This document shows positions 1-8,971 of a stretch of 64,000 nucleotides of DNA, piece by piece (position 1 is the stretch's first letter; each line of letters opens with the position of its first letter). The notes under the pieces are model-generated. The model did not search any database. It was given only the letters and a program-made list of their open reading frames with translations, and was not told where the DNA came from. Position numbers and translations under genes: made by a program. Origin of the DNA: DATAMF01 sp964472565 (GTDB taxonomy: Bacteria; Chloroflexota; Anaerolineae; Aggregatilineales; Aggregatilineaceae); the NCBI GenBank assembly GCA_964472565.1, contig CAYYNB010000006.1:1-64000 (forward strand). The letters are read 5' to 3'.

Positions 1-16
1 CCGCTCCACCACTTCA

Positions 17-45
17 TTGACAAAACTATATACTGAGTGTATAGT
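17..45 (+). promoter_or_regulatory. padR promoter
   Basis: A -35 box TTGACA (17-22) and a -10 box TATAGT (40-45) are separated by exactly 17 bases. The -10 lies inside the palindrome at 22-48, so a repressor bound there would block RNA polymerase. Confidence 0.75.
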
Positions 46-48
46 TTT
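22..48. promoter_or_regulatory. PadR-type operator 1
   Basis: A 27-base near-perfect palindrome has arms AAAACTATA (22-30) and TATAGTTTT (40-48). Inner ACT/AGT also pair, so 12 of 13 positions match around the centre. It covers the promoter spacer and -10 of the downstream padR gene, as expected for autorepression by a PadR dimer. The binding protein is inferred from position. Confidence 0.7.
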
Positions 49-56
49 CAAAAGAT

Positions 57-82
57 AAACTATACACTTGGTATATAGGTTT
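57..82. promoter_or_regulatory. PadR-type operator 2
   Basis: A second copy of the operator motif lies in inverse orientation between the promoter and the start codon, with arms AAACTATA (57-64) and TATAGGTTT (74-82). It is less symmetric than the first site because one arm has an extra base. Two sites about 35 bp apart suggest cooperative binding. Confidence 0.55.
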
Positions 83-83
83 C

Positions 84-689
84 ATGTCGGTCAAAAACAC
101 GCTTCTCGCGCTTCTCTATCAACGCCGTATGCATGGTTATGATCTAAGCAAACAGCTTAACCTGACCATTCATGCTGAATGGGATGTCAAACCAGGGCAA
201 ATTGCCAGTACGTTAGTGCGCCTGAAAGAAGCGAACCTGGTCGATTATGAAATCGAAGAAGGTAACGACGCGCCAGATCGCAAAGTCTATTTCATCACGG
301 CTGAAGGACTGGACGAACTTCGCCAGTGGTATCTCACGCCGGAAGTCCGCGAGTATCGCCTCGGTGACACGTTTTATGTGAAACTCGTGCTCAGTTTGGT
401 CGGCGGTCCCATTGCGCCCGAACAGGTGTTGATGGTCCAGCGGCGTGAACTTTACCAGCAGCTTCACGAGGTCACAGAAATGCGCCGTGAAGCCGATCCC
501 CAGACTCAGCTTCCCTGGCTGCTGCTGCTCGACAGCGCCATCATGCATCTGGAAGCTGATCTGCGCTGGATCGAAATGTGCGAGGCGCGTTTACCCGATC
601 TCAAACATTACACGCCGCCCCTTCCCGAACCCAAAGGCCGCGGACGACCTCGGCGCAAATTGCGCGAACCCCTCTCTTCGGGTGATTAA
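84..689 (+). CDS. PadR family transcriptional regulator
   Basis: This 201-residue protein starts with the PadR winged-helix pattern (MSVKNTLLALLYQRRMHGYDL). A wing region follows (PGQIASTLVRLKEANLVDYE), then a helical C-terminal dimerisation region (about residues 95-170) and a basic, proline-rich tail (GRGRPRRK). PadR proteins are phenolic- or drug-responsive repressors that often control the adjacent exporter. Two dyads directly upstream overlap its promoter, and the ABC exporter genes follow on the same strand after 39 bases. The likely job is ligand-controlled repression of itself and the exporter; the ligand is unknown. Confidence 0.88.
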   Translation: MSVKNTLLALLYQRRMHGYDLSKQLNLTIHAEWDVKPGQIASTLVRLKEANLVDYEIEEGNDAPDRKVYFITAEGLDELRQWYLTPEVREYRLGDTFYVKLVLSLVGGPIAPEQVLMVQRRELYQQLHEVTEMRREADPQTQLPWLLLLDSAIMHLEADLRWIEMCEARLPDLKHYTPPLPEPKGRGRPRRKLREPLSSGD

Positions 690-728
690 TGTCTTCAGGA
701 CTTAAAAACTAGGCAAAGGAAAAACATC

Positions 729-1469
729 ATGCCAGTAGTACGCACCGAATCATTGACCAAAACCTATGGGGCTGCAACTCATCCGGTTTATGCTTTGCGA
801 CAGGTTTCCCTCACCATTGAAGCGGGCGAGTTTGTTGCCATCATGGGACCAAGCGGATCAGGTAAAAGCACGCTTTTGTATTTGTTGGGTGGACTGGAAA
901 AACCATCCAGTGGTCAGGTTTGGATCAACCAGGCCGATCTGAGCACAATGGATGATAACGGCTTGTCACGCTTACGCCGGCAGCAGATCGGCTTTGTGTT
1001 CCAGTTTTTCAACCTGATCCCGGTGCTGACGGCTCAAGAAAACGTCGCAATGCCGTTAATTCTTGATGGCGTGACGCGTCCTGATGCATTCGATCGCGCC
1101 GATCAAGCCTTAGAGAAGGTCAGTTTGAGCGCGCGTAAATCTCATCGCCCCGCCGAGCTTTCTGGTGGTGAACAGCAGCGGGTTGCCATTGCACGTGCCC
1201 TGGTCACTCAACCCGCCTTGATTCTGGGTGATGAGCCAACCGGTAATCTTGACACTCGTTCCAGCGATGAAGTGGTGGCTTTACTGCGTAACGTGGTCGA
1301 TCAATGGGGCCGCACACTCGTGATTGTCACGCATGATCCGCGTGTCGCTGCCTATGCGGATCGCATCATCTTCCTCAAAGACGGCCAAATCGTGGATGAA
1401 AATCACCTTAAAGGACAGGCGAACGCCGAACAAATCCGGGAACAGTTAAGCCGGGTTGCGGTGAGCTAA
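729..1469 (+). CDS. ABC exporter ATP-binding subunit, MacB/LolD type
   Basis: This 246-residue ATPase has Walker A GPSGSGKST (residues 40-48), a Q-loop (FQFFNLIPVLTAQENV), the signature LSGGEQQRVAIARAL, Walker B LILGDEPT and a switch histidine (VTHD). The DEPTGNLD context and single-domain length are typical of the LolD/MacB ATPases that drive FtsX-type permeases rather than import systems. The permease gene follows after 34 bases. The pair probably expels a lipid, peptide or drug, or acts mechanically on the envelope, under PadR control. AAAGGA at 715-720 is a plausible RBS. Confidence 0.9.
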   Translation: MPVVRTESLTKTYGAATHPVYALRQVSLTIEAGEFVAIMGPSGSGKSTLLYLLGGLEKPSSGQVWINQADLSTMDDNGLSRLRRQQIGFVFQFFNLIPVLTAQENVAMPLILDGVTRPDAFDRADQALEKVSLSARKSHRPAELSGGEQQRVAIARALVTQPALILGDEPTGNLDTRSSDEVVALLRNVVDQWGRTLVIVTHDPRVAAYADRIIFLKDGQIVDENHLKGQANAEQIREQLSRVAVS

Positions 1470-1503
1470 TCCCCCTGTGAAACGAGGACAAGGAGTAACA
1501 ACA

Positions 1504-4011
1504 ATGAAGACCTCAACCTGGTTCCAAATGGCACGGATGGCCGGTCAGTATTTAAAAGGGCGCAAACTGCGAACCGCGCTCACGACTCTTGCCGTCGTGT
1601 TCGGTGTGGCGTTGATTTTTGCGATCAACATCATTATGCCGAGTGTGGTTGATACACTGATGCAAGCCAATGAATTGGATACCGAAGCCGTCGCTCTCAG
1701 TATTGTAGATCGTACAGGGGCAGCCTTTGATCCCGCAGGGATAACCGAAGATGTGTTGGATATTGATGGTGTAAAAGCGGTATCGGGCGTTGTACGCCGC
1801 CGGATTCTTCTGCCTGAAGACAACAATCCACTGGGCGACATTTCGCGCGTGGAGCTGCTCGGTGTAGACCCGGCAACCATAGCGAGTGTGCAAAACATCG
1901 AGCTTCGTTCCGGGAAGATGTTGGCAACGAATGGTGAAGCGGTAGTGTCCAGCGATGTTGGTCAACTAGGTGAAACAATCTCTGTGACAATGGCCGGCGG
2001 CCTCAAATCGTACACCATTGTTGGAATCCTAAAAGAAGACCCGGTTACGGCTCGCGTGATAGTCACGCTTGCGGATGCGCAGACCGCTTTGAGTTTGGAT
2101 GGTCGTATCAATCTGCTGGAAGTCGCTTTTGAGGATGATGCTAATTCGGATACCGTGATTTCACGGGTCAAAAAGGTTCTTGGCGATCAGTATTTGTACA
2201 ATACCACAGCCGAAGAGCAGCTCAGTTTCGTCAATGTTGCCATGTTGATGATGAACCTGTTCGGCATGATCGCGCTGTTTATGGGCGGCTTTTTGATCTT
2301 CAATACGTTCCGAACAGTGGTGATCGAGCGGCGGCATGATCTTGCCATGCTGCGCGCGATTGGTGCCACTCGCCGTCAGGTCACGCAGTTGCTCCTGATC
2401 GAAAGTGTGCTGCAAGGGGTGTTCGGAACCCTGCTGGGTTTGGTTGTTGGTTATCTTCTAACCGTGTCTGCCATTGATTTCTTCAATGAGATGTTGGGGC
2501 AGTTCACGACAGTGGCTGACCTGGAACCTCGCTTACAGCCGAGCGCATTTGCTATTGCTATCGGCATGGGCATTTTTTCGACGCTGTTAGCCGGTTATTG
2601 GCCTGCACGCCGTGCGGGACGAACTTCACCGCTTGAAGCGCTGCGCCCGGTGACAGCCAGCGATCTGCAAAAAGCGAACCGCTGGAGTCTGATCATTGGC
2701 TTTGGGATCATGGTTCTCGCGGCGCTTATGTTGGTGGGCAGCGATAAAAGTGCGGCATTCGGTGCGCTCCTATTTTTGATCGGAGCCGTTGTTGCTGGCC
2801 CCGGATTGGTTGTGCCCATTGCCCGGTTGTTCAACCCCCTGTTAACTTTATGGTTTGCCCGCGAGGGCGATCTGGCACGCGGTAACCTGGTTCGCCAACC
2901 GGGGCGCGCCGCGATTACCGCCAGCACATTGATGATCGGACTGGCAACCTTTATCATGATCGCGGCATTAGTAACGGGGTTGATCCAGTTTACCGACGAT
3001 CTGGTAGACAGCAATTTTGCCAGTGACATCATCCTGATGCCGCCCTCAATTGGCTCGTTTAACAGTGTTGTTGGGGCGGATGAAAATTTAGGAAACCGGC
3101 TGCGCGAACTCCCGGATGTGGAGTTGGTTGCGGAACTCCGGCATGCGCAGAGTGTCAGTGGGGATATTACGCTACAGGTCTTCGGCATCGATCCCCAAAT
3201 GTATCCCCAGGTCGCCCCGTTCATATTTGTGAAGGGTGATCCCGATCAGGCTTATGCGGATCTGAGTCATGGTCGGACAATGCTGATGAATTCGTTCCTC
3301 GCTTCTAGCCTGAAATTGGCTGTCGGAGACGAATTTACTCTGGCTACAGTACAGGGCGATCAGTCGTATAAACTGGTCGGGATTGCGAACGATGTATTGA
3401 ACATCAAGCTGAATGCGCTCTTCATTTCGCATGAAAATCTGAAAAATGACTTCAACACGAGTGAAGCGATCATGCTGATGATAAATCTAAAGCCCGGTGC
3501 CGACGAAGCGGCTGCCAAAGCGGAGATCGAAGCAGCGGCCCACGATTATCCACAATTTACCGTAGACCTCTCGCGTGATTACCGCGATACGGTGAAACGT
3601 GCGTCGTTGGGAGCCATGAATATTTACTATACGGTTGCCATCCTGATCCTGATTCCCGCGGCGTTAGGCCTGCTCAACACACTGACGATCAATATCATGG
3701 AACGTACCCGTGAAATCGGCATCGTGCGCGCAGTTGGCGGCAGTCGCAAACAGGTTCGGCGCATCGTGGTTGCCGAGGCGCTGCTCTTAGGGCTGTTCGG
3801 TGCGGCAGTCGGTGTGTTGGTGGGCGTGGCGATGAGCTATGGCTTTACGCTCGTTTTCACCTTGATCGGGTGGAAGGTGCCGTATATCTTCCCCTTGATG
3901 GGCGTTGGTGCTGCGATTGTCATCGCTATTTTGCTGGGGCTGTTTTCCAGCATTCTCCCCGCGCGAAATGCTGCCCGGCTGGATATTATCCGCGCTTTGC
4001 AGTATGAGTAA
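1504..4011 (+). CDS. ABC exporter permease, FtsX/MacB-like, duplicated
   Basis: The 835-residue membrane protein has a first membrane segment near residues 20-45, then a MacB periplasmic-core-like ectodomain. A three-helix FtsX block (about 240-380) contains the conserved ERRHDLAMLRAIGATRRQV. A second copy of the whole arrangement ends with ERTREIGIVRAVGGSRKQV near residue 730 and terminal helices. Such ten-helix duplicated permeases partner LolD-like ATPases. I chose ATG 1504 because an AAGGAG (1490-1494) precedes it at good spacing; an in-frame GTG at 1477 has no RBS. The substrate cannot be read from sequence. Confidence 0.88.
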   Translation: MKTSTWFQMARMAGQYLKGRKLRTALTTLAVVFGVALIFAINIIMPSVVDTLMQANELDTEAVALSIVDRTGAAFDPAGITEDVLDIDGVKAVSGVVRRRILLPEDNNPLGDISRVELLGVDPATIASVQNIELRSGKMLATNGEAVVSSDVGQLGETISVTMAGGLKSYTIVGILKEDPVTARVIVTLADAQTALSLDGRINLLEVAFEDDANSDTVISRVKKVLGDQYLYNTTAEEQLSFVNVAMLMMNLFGMIALFMGGFLIFNTFRTVVIERRHDLAMLRAIGATRRQVTQLLLIESVLQGVFGTLLGLVVGYLLTVSAIDFFNEMLGQFTTVADLEPRLQPSAFAIAIGMGIFSTLLAGYWPARRAGRTSPLEALRPVTASDLQKANRWSLIIGFGIMVLAALMLVGSDKSAAFGALLFLIGAVVAGPGLVVPIARLFNPLLTLWFAREGDLARGNLVRQPGRAAITASTLMIGLATFIMIAALVTGLIQFTDDLVDSNFASDIILMPPSIGSFNSVVGADENLGNRLRELPDVELVAELRHAQSVSGDITLQVFGIDPQMYPQVAPFIFVKGDPDQAYADLSHGRTMLMNSFLASSLKLAVGDEFTLATVQGDQSYKLVGIANDVLNIKLNALFISHENLKNDFNTSEAIMLMINLKPGADEAAAKAEIEAAAHDYPQFTVDLSRDYRDTVKRASLGAMNIYYTVAILILIPAALGLLNTLTINIMERTREIGIVRAVGGSRKQVRRIVVAEALLLGLFGAAVGVLVGVAMSYGFTLVFTLIGWKVPYIFPLMGVGAAIVIAILLGLFSSILPARNAARLDIIRALQYE

Positions 4012-4055
4012 GGTCGGTCCAGAAATATAATTCCTCGCATCCAGCGGATTTGACT

Positions 4056-4084
4056 CCCCATCCCCAAGTGAAAGGCGGATGGGG
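4056..4084 (+). terminator. Hairpin downstream of exporter operon
   Basis: CCCCATCC (4056-4063) pairs perfectly with GGATGGGG (4077-4084) across a 13-base loop, followed by ATTTAT. The T-tract is weak, so termination is only probable. Confidence 0.45.
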
Positions 4085-4217
4085 ATTTATGTCCTACTCT
4101 CAGGTCGATGTGCTAACGTGGTTGGTATAGTTTTCGTTTGTAAGAATATTCTTTCGTGGTTATGATTGACGCGCCTCACTTTTTAACCACAGCATCACTT
4201 TGTCGGGGGAAATCGTA

Positions 4218-7200
4218 ATGAGCGACGAGCGCAATAGGCTTACTTGGGCGCACACGAAGCGTCGTGTGCGTTTCGTTTTTATTTGTCTGCTGACTCTGGG
4301 GCTGGTGTTGGGAGTCTGGCAGACAAAACCAGTGGTAGAAGCTGCTCCAACAACGTTGGCGGCTGGGGATATTGCCATCATCGGATTTAATTCCGATGAT
4401 ACTGACCAGTTTGCCTTTGTTTTGCTGCGTGATATTGGGTCAGGAACTGTGATCAACTTCACCGACGACGGCTGGTACGCAGCGGGCGGTTTCAGAACAA
4501 ATGAGGGCGTTTATGCCTGGACCGCCGCGACTGATCTGGTGGCGGGAACGGTAGTCTCAATTGAGGTCACAACGCCGCCTGCTAATTTTGTGTTTTCAGT
4601 GTCAGGCGATCAAATTATTGCATTTCAGGGCACATTAGCCAGCCCAACCGTGATCTATGCAGTCAACAGTGAAGGCACGGGATGGCAGGCCGACGCGACG
4701 AGTTCTAATACATCGGCGCTGCCTACCGGGCTGACGAACGGAACAACGGCGATTGCCCTGAACGAGATTGATAATGCGATCTACGTGGGGCCAACCACAG
4801 GCACAGTGGCGCAACTACTGGCCGCCATTGGCAATCCAGCCAACTGGTCCGGTGATAATACGAACCCGCAAACGATGCCCCCCGGTCCGTTCACCATCAT
4901 TACGGGCACGGACGACGCACCCACTGTAAATAGTGACACGACGCCAGCCAATGGCGCGACAGGGGTTGAACTTGACACGGATATTCAGATTCAATTCAGC
5001 GAGACGGTAAATGTTTCTACCGCCTCGTTTACAATTTCCTGCACAAACAGTGGCGCGCATACTTTTGTGCTGACTGGTTCCGGGACCGATTATGTACTGA
5101 ATCCAGACACGAATTTCACCGATGATGGAGATGTCTGTACGGTGACGGTCCTGGCAGCAGAAGTCACCGATCAGGATGGCGATGATCCGCCAGATAATAT
5201 GGCGGCGAATTATGTATTCTCTTTCAATGCCCTGATTAGCGATGTCCCACCAACCGTCAGCAGCACGACGCCGGCGAATGGCGCGACAGAAGTGGCGACT
5301 GACACGACCATCACGGTTAACTTCGGTGAAGCGGTTACTTTGACCGCCAGCGCGATCACGCTCGAATGCCCCGTCGGGACGCCTATCACATTTAGCGGAC
5401 TGCCCGCGGCGAATATTTCCAGCGTCACGCTGACACCTGCGACCCTGCTGCCGGAGGGAGTCACCTGTACCGTTACGGTAGTGGCGGGCCAGGTGAACGA
5501 TACGGATGTGATCGATCCGCCGGATACGATGACAACTAACTATGTCTTTTCGTTCACTACCGCAGCTCCTCCGCCTGCACTGGTCATTAATGAAGTGGAC
5601 TATGACCAGCCGGGTATCGATACTGCCGAGTTCATCGAAATTTTGAACCGGGGCAGCAGCGCCGTGAGTCTGGCGAATGTCAGTGTGGTGCTGGTGGACG
5701 GCAATGGTGGGGTGAATTACCAGACCTACAACCTGCCCGCCGCTGTCAGCCTCGCGGCGGGTGATTACTTTGTGGTGTGCGCGAACACAGCGACAACCAT
5801 TAACTGCGATCTGGATGTGACGCCGGATACAAACTTGATTCAGAATGGGAATCCGGATGCGATTGCTTTGCGGTTCGGCAGTGTACTGATCGATGCGGTG
5901 AGCTACGAAGGGAACACAATTGCGCCGTACACCGAAGGAACCGGGACCATCGCCCCAGATGACGCTGCGGCTCCCGGTATTGGCCTGTCACGTTCGCCCG
6001 ATGGAACGGATAGCAATAATAACAATGCTGACTTTGCGCAGCGCTGTATTTCGCCAGGGATAGCAAATCTATCGACCAGCACGAACTGCGTACCGTCAGC
6101 AGACCTTTCGCTGAGCAAGACGGTAGACAACGGTAATCCTGATTCCGGTGATACGATTGTGTTCACGCTGACCGTGAGCAATGCTGGCCCGAACAATACA
6201 ACGGGCGTGACAGTGGGTGATGTGCTTCCGGCAGGCGTGACGTATGTCTCGGACGATGGCAGCGGGAGTTATGCGGCTGGTGTGTGGACGGTTGGTAATC
6301 TGAACGCCAATGCATCCGCAACCCTGCATATCACCGTCACCGTGACCGCCGCGAATGGCACGAGCTTTAGCAATGTGGCGCAGGTCACGGCCAGTTCCAG
6401 CTATGATTCTGACTCACAGCCCAACAACATGGGTGCAAATCCGGCTCAGGATGACGAAGCCCGCGTGACCGTGCAGGTCGGGGCGGATCCTGCGTGTGCA
6501 AACCCGACAACCGCTGGAATTTATGATTTGCAGGAAAATGGCTCGCTCTATCCAGAAACCGGGATTATCCATACGGTTATGGGTGTTGTGACTGGCGATT
6601 TCCAGAGCACCACCACTGGATTAAGTGGGTTTAACATCCAGGCGGCAACGGGCGATGGTAACCCGGCGACCTCAGACGGCATCTTCGTTTTCGACAACGG
6701 GTTTGGTGTAGATGTCACGGTCGGCCAGGTGGTGCGTGTGACAGGAAGGGTAACCGAATATAACGGCCTGACGGAGATCGGCACTGTATCTTCCGTGATC
6801 CGCTGCGGTATGGGTTCAGTCTCGCCCACAACCGTCGCTCTGCCCATTGCGAATCTGGCCGATTGGGAAAACTATGAAGGCATGCTGATCACCATCCCCA
6901 ACATCACGGTTGAAGGCCACTACAACCTGGGCCGTTACGGGGAAGTGATCGTAGGTCATGGCCGCCTGTATCAAGCGACACATCTGGTGCGACCGGGAGC
7001 AGCATCCATAGCTCAGGCCGATCTCAACGCGCGCAGCCTGATCATTGTGGATGATGGCAGCAGTGTTTCCAACCCGCCCGTTGTACCGTATCTGGCAGCA
7101 GATAATACGCTGCGTGCCGGCGATATTGCGCCGCAAGTGACCGGGGTGCTCAGTTATGGGTTCAGCGCTTACCGCATCAACCCCACACAACCCTTGACTT

Positions 7201-8759
7201 TTACCCGCGCAAACAACCGTGCTGCAACACCACCTGCACTAACAACAGGAACACTGCGCGTTTCCAGCTTCAACACCCTGAACTACTTCACAGGACCAAC
7301 GTTCCCAACCGCACGCGGTGCGAGTTCGGCCAGTGAACTGGCTCGCCAGCAGACTAAGTTGGTGGCTGCGATTTGCGGAATGAATCCAGACGTGGCCGGG
7401 CTGATGGAAATTCAGAACGATGCGGCTCCAGGTTCGATTGGGACGCTGGTTAATGCACTGAATGCAACAAGCGGTTGCGGTCCGTATGCGTTTGTGGATA
7501 CCGGGATCACCGGCACCGATGCAATTCGCGTGGCGATCATCTATAAAACTACGACGGTTGTACCCGTCGGCGCGCCTGCCATACTGACATCCGCTATTGA
7601 TCCGCTGTTTGTTGACACTAACCGTCCTGCGGTAGCACAGACCTTCCGCGAAATAACGAACGATGAAGTGTTCACCATTGTGGTGAATCACCTGAAGTCG
7701 AAAGGGTCATCGTGCGGCACAGGGGATGACGACACGGTATATGGACAGGGAAACTGTAATCTCACCCGTACGAATGCGGCTACTGCATTGGTCAACTGGT
7801 TGGCGACTGACCCAACTGGCAGCGGCGATCCTGACTTTTTGGTCGTCGGAGATATGAACTCCTATGCGCAGGAAGACCCGATCTGGGTGCTTCGTAATGC
7901 CGGGTATACGGATATGCTGAATGCGTTTGGCGGGGTGGCGGCTTACTCTTATACCTATGACGGGCAGTTGGGGTATCTGGACCATGCGTTAGCCAGCGCG
8001 AGTCTGGTCGATCAGATTGGCTTTGCATCGGATTGGCATATCAATTCGGACGAACCCACCGATCTCGATTACAACGATGATGTACTGGACTCCGGTGAAG
8101 ATGCCAGTGATCTGAATCAAGCTTATCTGTACAATACAGGCCCCTGGCGCGCGTCTGACCATGATCCGGTGATCATCGATCTGCATTTGGGAAGTACCAT
8201 ACCGCCCGTCGTTCCGACAGCGACACCTCCATCATCCGGTACGCCCGATATTGGCGTCTTCGATCCCGCCTTGAGTAAGATCGGCGTGTTGGAGCCAGGC
8301 GAACTGGGGTTGCCCGGTGAACAGCTTACGTGGCATATCACCGTTCGGAATAACGGCACGGCGGCAGGAACCAATATCGTGATCACCGATACGCTGCGGT
8401 CCGAACTCCGGATCGATAGTGTCGAGGCGGATCGCGGCACCTTTGCGATTAGCGGCCAGACGGTCACGTTTACCATTCCGGTTTTGAATCCGGGCGAAGC
8501 GGTGGAACTGCGGATTAATACCACTGTTCTCAGCAGCCCGAACGATGGCTTGCTGACGAATGATGCAACGCTGGTCGGATATGGTTCGACGGGAGCCAGT
8601 GTTACCCGCAGCGCACAGGGAATCGTGACTGTGACCACCCAGCTACCTGCTACCGGATACCCCCCGGCAGAACAACCCTCGCGGGGTATCTCGTGGATTG
8701 TGGTAGTGGCGTTGATCGCAGGGCTATGCGCGGTGGTGCTGCGCCGTAAGCTGGCATAA
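4218..8759 (+). CDS. Secreted multidomain ExeM/NucH-like nuclease, LPATG-type tail
   Basis: The 1513-residue protein starts with a signal peptide (hydrophobic run near 20-36, then VEAAP). In order follow an N-terminal beta domain, two Big_5 Ig-like repeats each opening with PTV..TTPANGAT (about 240 and 345), a lamin-tail domain (ALVINEVDYDQ, about 460-600) and a DUF11 repeat (about 615-735). Next come an ExeM-type OB-like module (about 750-985), an endonuclease/exonuclease/phosphatase domain (about 1010-1350: SSFNTLNYF, LMEIQND, VNHLKSKG, VVGDMNSY, SDHDPV) and a second DUF11. It ends LPATG (1476-1480), a hydrophobic segment and RRKLA. It likely degrades extracellular DNA from the cell surface. 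ATG 4218 is preferred because GGGGGA lies 8 bases upstream; TTG 4200 is upstream of that RBS. Confidence 0.85.
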   Translation: MSDERNRLTWAHTKRRVRFVFICLLTLGLVLGVWQTKPVVEAAPTTLAAGDIAIIGFNSDDTDQFAFVLLRDIGSGTVINFTDDGWYAAGGFRTNEGVYAWTAATDLVAGTVVSIEVTTPPANFVFSVSGDQIIAFQGTLASPTVIYAVNSEGTGWQADATSSNTSALPTGLTNGTTAIALNEIDNAIYVGPTTGTVAQLLAAIGNPANWSGDNTNPQTMPPGPFTIITGTDDAPTVNSDTTPANGATGVELDTDIQIQFSETVNVSTASFTISCTNSGAHTFVLTGSGTDYVLNPDTNFTDDGDVCTVTVLAAEVTDQDGDDPPDNMAANYVFSFNALISDVPPTVSSTTPANGATEVATDTTITVNFGEAVTLTASAITLECPVGTPITFSGLPAANISSVTLTPATLLPEGVTCTVTVVAGQVNDTDVIDPPDTMTTNYVFSFTTAAPPPALVINEVDYDQPGIDTAEFIEILNRGSSAVSLANVSVVLVDGNGGVNYQTYNLPAAVSLAAGDYFVVCANTATTINCDLDVTPDTNLIQNGNPDAIALRFGSVLIDAVSYEGNTIAPYTEGTGTIAPDDAAAPGIGLSRSPDGTDSNNNNADFAQRCISPGIANLSTSTNCVPSADLSLSKTVDNGNPDSGDTIVFTLTVSNAGPNNTTGVTVGDVLPAGVTYVSDDGSGSYAAGVWTVGNLNANASATLHITVTVTAANGTSFSNVAQVTASSSYDSDSQPNNMGANPAQDDEARVTVQVGADPACANPTTAGIYDLQENGSLYPETGIIHTVMGVVTGDFQSTTTGLSGFNIQAATGDGNPATSDGIFVFDNGFGVDVTVGQVVRVTGRVTEYNGLTEIGTVSSVIRCGMGSVSPTTVALPIANLADWENYEGMLITIPNITVEGHYNLGRYGEVIVGHGRLYQATHLVRPGAASIAQADLNARSLIIVDDGSSVSNPPVVPYLAADNTLRAGDIAPQVTGVLSYGFSAYRINPTQPLTFTRANNRAATPPALTTGTLRVSSFNTLNYFTGPTFPTARGASSASELARQQTKLVAAICGMNPDVAGLMEIQNDAAPGSIGTLVNALNATSGCGPYAFVDTGITGTDAIRVAIIYKTTTVVPVGAPAILTSAIDPLFVDTNRPAVAQTFREITNDEVFTIVVNHLKSKGSSCGTGDDDTVYGQGNCNLTRTNAATALVNWLATDPTGSGDPDFLVVGDMNSYAQEDPIWVLRNAGYTDMLNAFGGVAAYSYTYDGQLGYLDHALASASLVDQIGFASDWHINSDEPTDLDYNDDVLDSGEDASDLNQAYLYNTGPWRASDHDPVIIDLHLGSTIPPVVPTATPPSSGTPDIGVFDPALSKIGVLEPGELGLPGEQLTWHITVRNNGTAAGTNIVITDTLRSELRIDSVEADRGTFAISGQTVTFTIPVLNPGEAVELRINTTVLSSPNDGLLTNDATLVGYGSTGASVTRSAQGIVTVTTQLPATGYPPAEQPSRGISWIVVVALIAGLCAVVLRRKLA

Positions 8760-8792
8760 ACCAGCGCCAAAAGACTGAAAAACAGCAAAGGA

Positions 8793-8826
8793 AAAAGAGC
8801 GGAAGTTAACAGACTTCCGCTCTTTT
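8793..8826. terminator. Bidirectional rho-independent terminator
   Basis: A perfect 14-bp stem (8793-8806 with 8813-8826) encloses a 6-base loop. A-runs and T-runs on the outer edges let it act on both strands. It sits between the convergent nuclease and WD40 genes. Confidence 0.85.
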
Positions 8827-8971
8827 GATGCAGAGACCCATCACAACCAGTAAAGGATTAGACTCAAAAGTCTATCAGAGGCAGTGTCGCGCAGCCGTCG
8901 GGCTGTTGATACGGTAGATCATGCTACCTCCACTCCGGCAAAACCGCCTCTATAACCGATCAGAGAATTAT

